From Ichthyophis bannanicus (lineage: Eukaryota > Chordata > Amphibia > Gymnophiona > Ichthyophiidae): a stretch of DNA of 64,000 nucleotides. A program made the position numbers and the translations under genes. Shown piece after piece: positions 56,822-64,000 of this stretch (position 1 is the first letter of the stretch; the number at the start of each line of letters is the position of its first letter). The stretch spans positions 905,913,309 through 905,977,308 of the forward strand of contig CM066035.1 in assembly GCA_033557465.1 (NCBI GenBank), given 5' to 3'. The notes beneath the pieces were generated by a model that searched no databases, was not told where the DNA came from, and saw only the letters and a program-made list of their open reading frames with translations.

Positions 56822-56955
56822 ATGCCTCTTATTGATCATAAGGATGGTCTGGGGAAGGGGGGTGAGGTGGGAGGGGTGTGGGGGGTAGGGGGGGTCAGGG
56901 TGGGGATCTCTTACCTAGGTTAGAATTGTGGAAGGGGAGGGGGGGGTAATGTGAC
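56822..56955 (+). repeat. G-rich inter-ORF spacer
   Basis: Runs of 4 to 8 guanines recur between ORF1 and ORF2, for example 56858-56900 and 56932-56947. This offers several potential G-quadruplexes just before the ORF2 start at 56958. Confidence 0.75.
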
Positions 56956-56957
56956 GG

Positions 56958-59900
56958 ATGGATAAACTACGGGTGATTACATTGAATGTATGTGGGCTGA
57001 ATGCGCCAGTTAAGCGGCAGCGAGTGTTCAAGGAAATTGAGAGATTGCGGGGGGATATCATCTTCCTGCAAGAAACACATCTGAAGAGACAGGATGAGTG
57101 GTGTATGTCTCATAAAAAATTTCAGGGTCAATGGTTCTCCTCCAACAGACTGGCGTTGCGTAAGGGGGGGGTATTCTGTTAAGAGGGACTATTCCACATG
57201 AGGTGTGTGATATTAAGAAGGACCAGGGAGGGCGGTATATTCTTCTTAAGCTTAAAATGCATGACCAGGTCTTCACCCTTGTGAATTTATATGGTCCAAA
57301 TGATGCGCAGGGGCCCTTCTACCAAGAGTTGAACTCAGTTATCGACCAGTTTGCTGAGGGCCCGGTGATTTTGGGGGGTGATTTTAATTTGACTGTCAAT
57401 CCCAAGTTGGATAAGTCTACGGGGCATGTAGATGGGAATGCTAGAGGCCGACGAATGTTAAAGATTATGGGTAACAATCTTGGGTTGGTTGATACATGGA
57501 GAGAGTTAAGAGGTTGGGAAAAAGATTACACCTTTTACTCTCCGGTACACCACTCATTTTCCCGGTTGGATATGATCTGGGTTTCTCGTCCCATGATGCA
57601 GGAGGAAGTGAGTTGTGAGATTGGGGAACGCACTCTATCTGACCACGCGCCTGTGTGGATTGAGGTGCGAGTTGGGCCTCCGGTTAGGAAGGGGGGAGGA
57701 TGGTTGCTAAATGAGTCCCTACTGGAAGATCCGGGGGTAGTGCAGAGAGTGGAACTGGGGATAAAAGAGTACTTAGCCATTAATGACACTGATGAGTGTG
57801 GGATTGGTTCGATATGGGAGTGTCTGAAGGCGGTAGTGAGGGGGGAGTTGAAATCTATTGGCGCACATATGAAGCGGCTGAAGGAGGGGAAAAAAGAGGC
57901 TCTTAGGTTGCAGATTCGGAATTTGGAAGCTATGCAGAAAGTGGGGCAATTGAAGAATCATCAGGAGCAAGAGCTGAGGAAGTGTAATAGAGATCTGGGG
58001 GACCTGGAGCTGGCGGAGATTAAATTTGCCCAGGAGAAGTTGAAACAACAATTCTTTGAATGGGGTAATAAACCCTCGCGCATGCTGGCTCGTAGGCTGA
58101 AGCGGTTGCAGACCCGGAATTTTATAACAAAAATTTGGGATGCCCAGGGATGCGAGTTGCGGGGAGGGAAACAGATTCAGGAGAGATTTGTGGAATTCTA
58201 TAAACAGTTATATTCGGTGGAGGGGACTGGTTCGCAAGCGCCCATAGAGCAATTCTTACAGGTCAATTTACCGAGTCTAGGAGTGCAGGAGTCTGCGCTG
58301 CTTTCTCGTCCCATTGAGGAGTGGGAAGTGGTGGATGTTATTAAGGCCTTGCTGGCTTCGAAGGCCCCGGGGCTTGACGGTTTCTCAAATAAGTTTTAGA
58401 AAACGTTTGTGGAGGTCTTGTGCGACCCATTAGTGAGGCTCTATAACTCTTTTGCGGCCGGGGGGCGGATACCTGAAACTATGCGTACGGCCGGCATAAC
58501 TATCCTGCCGAAAGAAGGGAAAGATCCCAACCTGTGCGGATCCTATCGGCCTATCTCGCTTTTGGGGTCGGATTTTAAGATTTTCACAAAAATCCTGGCC
58601 AACAGAATCCTGGCATTCTTGCCCCGGCTGATTCATGAAAATCAAGCGGGGTTTGTTCCTGGGCGTCAGGCTGGGGATAATATTAGGAGGGTTTTGAATG
58701 CGGTATGGCAGGGGAAGAAGCGGGCGGATCCATTGGTCTTGTTAGCTATTGATGCTGAGAAGGCTTTCGACAGAGTCTGTTGGCCTTATTTGTTTAAAGT
58801 CCTGGAAAGGATGGGGATAGGGGGGGCGTATTTGGAGTGGGTGAAAGCTATTTATGATCGGCCTTTGGCTAAAATTCGCATAAACGGGGAGTATACGTCA
58901 GCTTTTGAATTATTTCGTGGAACCCGGCAGGGGTGTCCTCTTTCCCCAATTTTGTTTGTTCTGTCTATGGAACCTCTGGCTCAGTTTATACGGGAGAGTA
59001 AGGAGGTCTATGGGGTTACTGGACAGAAAGTGGACTGTAAAATTTCGCTATTTGCTGATGACCTTCTCTTTATGCTGACAAGGCCAATGGAATCCCTGGT
59101 GGCGTTAGATAGTGTCTTGCGGGAGTTTGGGGAGTGTTCAGGCTTTAAAGTTAATGCCTCCAAGTCGGAAATTCTTAATATCTCAGTGGATCGGGTGACT
59201 CAGGAGAGAATTCGGGAGCGGTTCCCCTACAAGTGGGCCCGCGACGGGATTAAGTATTTGGGAATCCATTTGACCCCGAATGAGGGGGCCTTATTTGGGG
59301 CTAATTTTGGAAGATTGGAACACAAGATATGTAGGGAATTGGAGGTATGGCAGAGCAAGGGGCTTTCCTGGATGGGGAGGATTGCGGCTGTGAAAATGGT
59401 GGTGTTACCGCAGTGGCTGTACCTCTTCCGGGCTTTGCCCATATGGGTAGGGAAGCAGTCTGTGGAGCGGTGGCAGAGATCCCTGATGCAGTTTGTGGGG
59501 GGGGGAAAGCACCGCCGAGTGGCGTGGCGGATTTTGATGAAACTTAAAGAGAAGGGGGGTTGGCGGTTCCTGATCTTGCGCGCTATTTGGGAGCCTCGCA
59601 ATTGGGGGCCCTTGTAGACTGGTGCGGGGATGAGGTGAAAGAATGGGTGCAAGTGGAGGAGGAGGAGTTGGGAGTGCGGAACTTGGGGGAGTGGATATGG
59701 CTCCCGCGGGATCAGCGAAGAGGGTACCCGGTACAGAACCCCTATACTAGACGGACGGTGGAATTATGGAATAAGTGGCAGCAGGCCTGGCTGGGGAGGT
59801 CGGGGAAGTCTAGACTGGTGCCCATCCGGGGGAATCCAGAGTTTCCGCTGGGCCTGGGGAGCTCGGGGTTCACCAAATGGGAGGAGAATGGGCTACTTCG

Positions 59901-60721
59901 AGTAGGACAACTGCTAGAAGGTACTCGTATTGTAGCTTTCCACACCCTGGCGCCCCAATACCATCTGGAGGGCAATGAGGAGTTCCATTATACCCAACTT
60001 AGCCATTATGTTCGGCATAACATTCTGCCGGAGCTTGCAAGGGATCCCACGGGCATTGAGGTGTTGGGTTTGATGGGTCAGACCAAGCGTGTGGTAACGC
60101 AGCTTTATCACCTCATGGCTATGGAGGGGGGGGAAAGAGGCCTTTCAGAAAAAGTGGGAGAGGGATTTAGGTGAATGTTGGGAAGAGGCCCATTGGGAGC
60201 AAATTTTTAAGTCTAGGTATAAGGGGTTGATGGCGGCTCACCTGTTGGAGAACAACTATAAAATTTTGTATAGATGGCATTTGACGCCGGTGAGAATACA
60301 ATCTATGTATCACCATACTGACGGGCAATGCTGGCGTCAATGTGGAGAGGATGGCACTTATTTGCATATTTGGTGGCAGTGTAGGGAGTTGCAAGTGCTA
60401 TGGGGAGTAGTGTTTGGCTGGGTAAGTGAGATTATAGGTAAGGAAATTATTCCACTACCGGCAGTGGCTTTGTTGGGGCTGTATGCTGGGGGGTTAACTA
60501 AAGCAGAGGGGGGCTTTTTGAATTTTTGTTGTGTGGCTGTGCGTATCTTGGTGGCCAGGAGGTGGAAACAGACTAGTATCCCGGGAATGGGGGAAGTTCA
60601 GGCCACTGTGGGGCAGATCTTCCTGATGAGCAAGCTCACAGCACTAAAAAACAGGTGTATACAGAGCTTTTCTAACACCTGGGGGAAATATTTGGAGTGG
60701 GAGGAGCGCCCCGTGGGGTAA
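56958..60721 (+). pseudogene. LINE ORF2 (endonuclease-RT), one stop and three G-run frameshifts
   Basis: Endonuclease: 'LRVITLNVCGLNAPVKRQR', 'DIIFLQETHLKRQDEW', 'GPVILGGDFNLTVNPKLD', 'HSFSRLDMIWVSRPM', 'LSDHAPVWIEV', all catalytic residues kept. RT: 'CGSYRPISLLGSDFKIFTKI', 'LIHENQAGFVPGRQAGDNIR', 'LLAIDAEKAFDRVCWPYLFK', 'GTRQGCPLSPILFVLSMEPL', 'CKISLFADDLLFML' (FADD), 'GIKYLGIHL'. C-terminal zinc knuckle 'CWRQCGEDGTYLHIWWQC'. Lesions: shift in a run of eight Gs at about 57163-57170, TAG at 58397-58399 (in 'SNKF*KTF'), shift in six Gs at about 59551-59556, shift in nine Gs at about 60126-60134. All other codons are intact. Confidence 0.92.
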
Positions 60722-61213
60722 TGGTTTGGGGTAAGAGGTCCTGGGGGGGGGGGGGGGTTCAGGGAGGGGGGGCATCATTGGGGGGAAAATTGTTTGTATT
60801 TAAGTTGGACAATGTGAGGATTGTGGGTACTTGTTATTGGCTCTACTACAAAGTTGAGGGGTGTGCAATCAAGGTTACAAAGGGCCCCACTTATTTGGAG
60901 GGGGATCTACATTACTTAGATATTGTTTAGCTATACTAGCCAAGGACCCTCTAGTGTGTAGCAGCGCCCTTTGTGAATGCAGCCATGATATTATAGACTG
61001 CCTGTATATGTGGGTAACCTTATTTGGGGTGAGGTTTCAGTTTTGTGTGCTTGTTATGCTTTTGGGTTTCACCTGTGTAATATCTGGGATTCCCCAGTAT
61101 CACTGTTGGTTCATGGGGGCTGGGAGAATGCGTTTTGGGGGCCTGACATTTTTTGTACTGCAATGCATTGTTTCTTTTGATGTGTGCAATAAAAATTATA
61201 AATTAAAAAAAAA

Positions 61214-61229
61214 AAAAAGTGTTTATTTC
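61214..61229 (+). repeat. Target-site duplication, right copy of full-length LINE
   Basis: AAAAAGTGTTTATTTC, right after the poly-A tail with which it overlaps by five As. See the left copy at 55525-55540. Confidence 0.9.
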
Positions 61230-61689
61230 ATCTTAGCCACCAACCTCCATATTTCAAGGCTGGCAACTTCTTAAGGTGGGTTCATGGGAGAAAGGTCCCA
61301 AGAGCCAATACTCCTGTGAAAACTACAGGTTTTAAGGTTCCAATCAAAGGGGCTAATGGCGGGTTCACCCTCGCTACATCTGCAAATGAAGAAGTTGCTA
61401 CACCTACTAAGGGTGGAGGAATCCCAGAGGATATCAAAAGCATCCCTGGAAGCTTGCATTTTGACTCCTATGGAGCCCTACCCCTCTCCCCAGTTGGTAA
61501 CAGAGTCAAAGCTAAACAGGGTTGCAGGTTGAGGGGGACTGGGATCGGGACCGGACTCAAGGAGGTTTCTTCTGTGGGTGAATCTTTACTCAAGGATATA
61601 ACAAACAAATCCACAGAGTCCTGCACAGTTACTGAAGTGGTAGATTTCTTGTGCTTATCTTAGGCTTTCCTCTTCCGTTTCATACTCAT

Positions 61690-61989
61690 AAAAGGTCAAA
61701 AATTAAAGGGCAACAGTACCTTAATGGGGTATACACTGATCTTTATTTCCTTCTCCGCTTCCTACAATGGAAAAGGCTCTGAAGATGGAAGCTCCAAAGT
61801 GACCTGATGTGCCCCTTTTCTGGCCATGCCCCTTTGGACACACACCCACAAACGCAAACAACTGCAGAGGCACAGATTTTAATCTTGCCAGGACTCAGCG
61901 AGTGACATCATTGGCACAACTCGGGGGGCACCACAGAATTCACTTTCTCCTTCCCGGTCCCTCCAGTGCTACAGGTACTTGCTGGCTGC
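61690..61989. other. Unassigned interval, possible leader of the ORF1-only relic
   Basis: It lies just upstream (minus strand) of the relic's ATG and is moderately GC-rich. It contains no gene I can recognise. Confidence 0.3.
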
Positions 61990-62460
61990 TCTCTTACTTT
62001 AACATCACAACATTCACGAATAGGGAGCCAGTGAAGGCCAGGCATTTTCCCATCTCTTGGCTCATGTTAAGAAACAGGATACTGCATTTCCGACAACTTG
62101 TAACCTTTTCATATGCTAATTAGCTAACTCCATACACAGAGAATTGCAATAATCTAGTGCACTTATCACTAAAAGCTGTATCACATCACAACCCACAACA
62201 CTTCTATATCTAGGTAAGGCTGAAGCTGCCTCGTTACTTAAAAAGCATTTCTTAACACATTTGCAATTTGAGCCTGCACTACTTCTCCTAAAGGTTTAAT
62301 GGAGTCTTCCCATGGCACGATCTTTTGACCAATCATCGGTAAACTCTCCAAAATTTCCCTCTGCAGATCACCAAAACAGAGACAAACCCTTTTTCCTATA
62401 CTAAGAACTAATCTGCTATCTATTATCCAGCCTTGTCTGACCCTTAGGAAAGAAATAGAG
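61990..62460 (-). mobile_element. L2-like LINE fragment (RT thumb region)
   Basis: Minus-strand reading: 'EDSIKPLGEVVQAQIANVLR', 'TRQLQPYLDIEVLWVV', 'ALDYCNSLCMELA' (the LDYCNSL box of L2) and then 'HWLPIREC', the LHWLPI box. Both ends are truncated. Confidence 0.65.
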
Positions 62461-62469
62461 AATAAAACA

Positions 62470-62760
62470 GATAATAATGCCTTGGTTTCACTCTAAACTG
62501 TGACTACACCTTGAATAGTGTGCGCAATTCTAGTCAAGGCATCTGGAAAAAGAAATAGTGGAATAAGAATGGATACAGAGAAGGGTGACAAAATGATAAA
62601 GGGGATGGATTGACTCTCTTATGAGGAAAGAGGTTAGGGCTAGTTCAGCTTGGGAGGGGAGATACGATAGAGGTCTATAGAAACACGAGTGGAAAGGAAT
62701 GGATAAATGTGAATTTTTATTCTTTCAAAACACATAAAAACTTGTGGACATATTATTGCA
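62470..62760 (+). mobile_element. CR1 LINE fragment, decayed
   Basis: The plus strand encodes remnants of the CR1 C-terminus: 'TP*IVCAIL' for 'HLEYCVQFW', 'KMIKGMD*LSYEERG' and 'LGGEIR*RSIE'. Many stops. Confidence 0.6.
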
Positions 62761-62789
62761 AAGAGTGCCAGGGACTGAACCGGCAAACC

Positions 62790-62990
62790 TCAGGAACCAG
62801 AGGCCATGCTCATATGGCTAGTGTCTCCAGGGCTGCAGAAACTAGTTTGTTGTTGTTGATAAGTGCGGTCGAGTCGACTCATGGTGACCCTCTGGATAGT
62901 TAACCTAAACTGTGTTCGGTCTTCAGTCAGGCTTGTTGACAGACTGGCACCCATAGCTGTTCTTATTGTATCAATGCATCTCATTGCCGG
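62790..62990 (-). mobile_element. Possible LINE C-terminal relic
   Basis: The minus-strand frame 'MRCIDTIRTAMGASLSTSLT' then 'EDRTQFRLTIQRVTMSRLDR' ending in a (CAA)n run recalls the 'DR..WR..I..VT.SR.RL' C-terminus seen in several vertebrate LINE and SINE tails. The family is uncertain. Confidence 0.35.
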
Positions 62991-63149
62991 TCCAAGTAAA
63001 AAGACAATGGGCAGCAGAAGGAGAAGCCTGCTCCCCAGAGGAACCTACTGGACCAGCAAGAAGTGAGTCTTAGGAGCTGCAATATATAAGGAAGCCTAGC
63101 CAGACACGCCCTTGCTGGTTCAACAGTTTTTAGTGAGCCTGACCTGAAA

Positions 63150-64000
63150 GCGTAGTTACTCACCTGTAACAGGTGTTCTCCAGGAGCAGCAGGAATCAGT
63201 CCTCACATATGGGTGACGTCGGCGCCGACGGAGCCCTCGCGGAGCAATTTTCCCCAGCTTTCAAAGAAAGCCTTTGGGAATTGCAGCACGCATGCGCGGT
63301 CCTCTTCCCGCCCAAGGGTGCCATCTTGCTCAGTCAGATGACATAGCTAAAAAACAGCAAAAATTAGCAAAAACGAAAGCATAAAACTGCAACTCCACGG
63401 GGAGGAGGGAAGGTTGTGAGGACTGATTCCTGCTGCTCCTGGAGAACACCTGTTACAGGTGAGTAACTACGCTTTCTCCAGGACCAAGCAGGAAGTCAGT
63501 CCTCACATATGGGACTCCCAAGCTTAAGGCTACCGGAGACCCTAAGCACAAAAACGAGCTCCCTCTAGCTCAGCAGCACAGAAGGAAGGAATCTTCTCTG
63601 AATACGTCTCCAACCGGTAGCCCAACATCCGGGATGGAGGGTAGGAGTTGCCTATACCTCGAAGAGGTTACGGAGGACTGCCTGTCCGAAAGCACTGTCC
63701 CTGCGGGACTCCCTCTCCAAGCAGTAATGGGCTGCAAAAGTCTGGCTTGAAGACCAAGTAGCGGCCCGGCAGATGTCTGCCAAAGGAACAGAGCGGAGGT
63801 GAGCCACTGACGTAGCCTTCGCCCGAACACGATGAGCGGTGACTCTACCTTCCAGCACGAGGCCCGCAGCCTCGTAAGCCCAAGCGATGCAGTCCGCAAT
63901 CCAGATGGACAGAGTACGCTTGGAGACAGGGAGCCCCAACTTGTTGGGGTCATAAGACACGAAGAGCTGAACAGCCCTTCGGTGCTCCCGCGTACGGTCA
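63150..64000 (-). mobile_element. DIRS-F, 3' end of a DIRS retrotransposon (runs off the window)
   Basis: The left terminus is GCGTAGTTACTCACCTGTAAC, then a terminal repeat with 'cctcacatatgggtgacgtc'. The internal complementary region is at about 63445-63510 ('gtgagtaactacgc' joined to 'tttctccaggacc'). The recombinase follows. The subfamily is that of DIRS-C. The remainder lies beyond 64000. Confidence 0.9.
63652..64000 (-). CDS. DIRS-F tyrosine recombinase, C-terminal part (open to the window edge)
   Basis: The minus-strand frame is open from 64000 to the stop at 63652: 'REHRRAVQLFVSYDPNKLGL', 'VSKRTLSIWIADCIAWAYEA', the HRVR box ('GRVTAHRVRAKATSVAHLRS'), 'LADICRAATWSSSQTFAAHY' with the nucleophile Tyr, and the C-terminus 'GQAVLRNLFEV'. 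The second His/Arg pair and Tyr are intact; the first Arg lies outside the window. Unlike DIRS-A, C, D and G this copy shows no lesion here and could be young. The true start is not visible. Confidence 0.88.
   Translation of the reverse strand, partial: DRTREHRRAVQLFVSYDPNKLGLPVSKRTLSIWIADCIAWAYEAAGLVLEGRVTAHRVRAKATSVAHLRSVPLADICRAATWSSSQTFAAHYCLERESRRDSAFGQAVLRNLFEV

Larger units (their letters stand above)
55541..61218 (+). mobile_element. Full-length Tx1/L1-like LINE
   Basis: A 5.68-kb element with a GC-rich 5' end starting GGGAGGAAATGACGTCACCGG, ORF1 (55609-56721), a G-rich inter-ORF spacer, ORF2 (56958-60721), a G-rich 3' UTR and a poly-A tail (about 61204-61218) after AATAAAAATT. It is bounded by a 16-bp target duplication, so it inserted by target-primed reverse transcription and both ends are intact. 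CGTCA in the 5' end could be a CRE-like promoter element. Confidence 0.93.
54045..61689 (-). mobile_element. Decayed Tx1-like ORF1-only LINE relic, split by a hAT MITE and a full-length LINE
   Basis: On the minus strand the relic starts at ATG 61687-61689 ('MSMKRKRKA', then 'DKHKKSTTSVTVQDSVDL'). It continues to 61230, resumes left of the LINE at 55524 with a coiled-coil-like 'DLGARQRKMEDSVRILEIL', and about 54960-54830 reads 'VYRKFLTLKPRTLALGMTSF', the conserved end of Tx1-type ORF1. It ends near 54045 with 'caataaatataaat'. Only ORF1 and a tail are present, about 1.5 kb once insertions are removed. Many stops. Confidence 0.45.

Noticed and set aside
61316..61663. 115-codon plus-strand open frame
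   Set aside because: The opposite strand reads as a LINE ORF1 relic, and the plus frame has no recognisable features.

Overview
This window is vertebrate nuclear DNA, not prokaryotic. It is almost entirely transposable elements lying inside or around the introns of one host gene on the minus strand. Two short exons (26410-26484 and 53339-53458) have canonical splice sites and join in phase. They encode 65 consecutive residues of the coiled-coil domain of a taxilin, closest to gamma-taxilin (TXLNG). The mix of DIRS, CR1, L2-like, Tx1/L1-like, Penelope-like, Tc1 and hAT elements fits a large amphibian genome. A caecilian is my best guess, from the DIRS and CR1 subfamily style, but the sequence alone does not prove it.

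Left part (1-26 kb): the 3' half of a Tx1/L1-like LINE (1-2325), a hAT MITE, LINE tails, then a three-layer nest. DIRS-A (4351-18083) holds an L2-like LINE (about 5936-14035), which itself holds a nearly complete DIRS-B (7438-13107). A CR1 tail, a second L2-like LINE (18891-23400, broken by a tandem repeat and a CR1 fragment) and a decayed Tc1 transposon (24752-26098) follow, then the downstream taxilin exon.

Middle part (26.5-53.3 kb): one taxilin intron, about 95% transposon. DIRS-C (26927-44186) contains DIRS-D (27592-39132), which contains two CR1 elements (28277-30597 minus, 35171-38245 plus). DIRS-G (44367-49892), a Penelope-like element with inverted terminal repeats (50066-52602) and a tRNA-derived SINE complete the intron. 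The SINE lies only 42 bp beyond the exon's splice donor.

Right part (53.5-64 kb): an L2 tail, a palindromic hAT MITE, a decayed ORF1-only LINE relic split by a full-length Tx1/L1-like element (55541-61218, with target-site duplication), further LINE fragments, and DIRS-F running off the window end (63150-64000).

All six DIRS copies lie on the minus strand, the sense strand of the host gene. Each has the family layout gag, reverse transcriptase/RNase H, tyrosine recombinase, inverted terminal repeats and an internal region that repeats the joined termini. Every DIRS 3' end carries a near-perfect 5' splice-donor sequence, which is the most interesting pattern seen here. No tRNA, rRNA, CRISPR or operon-like feature is present.
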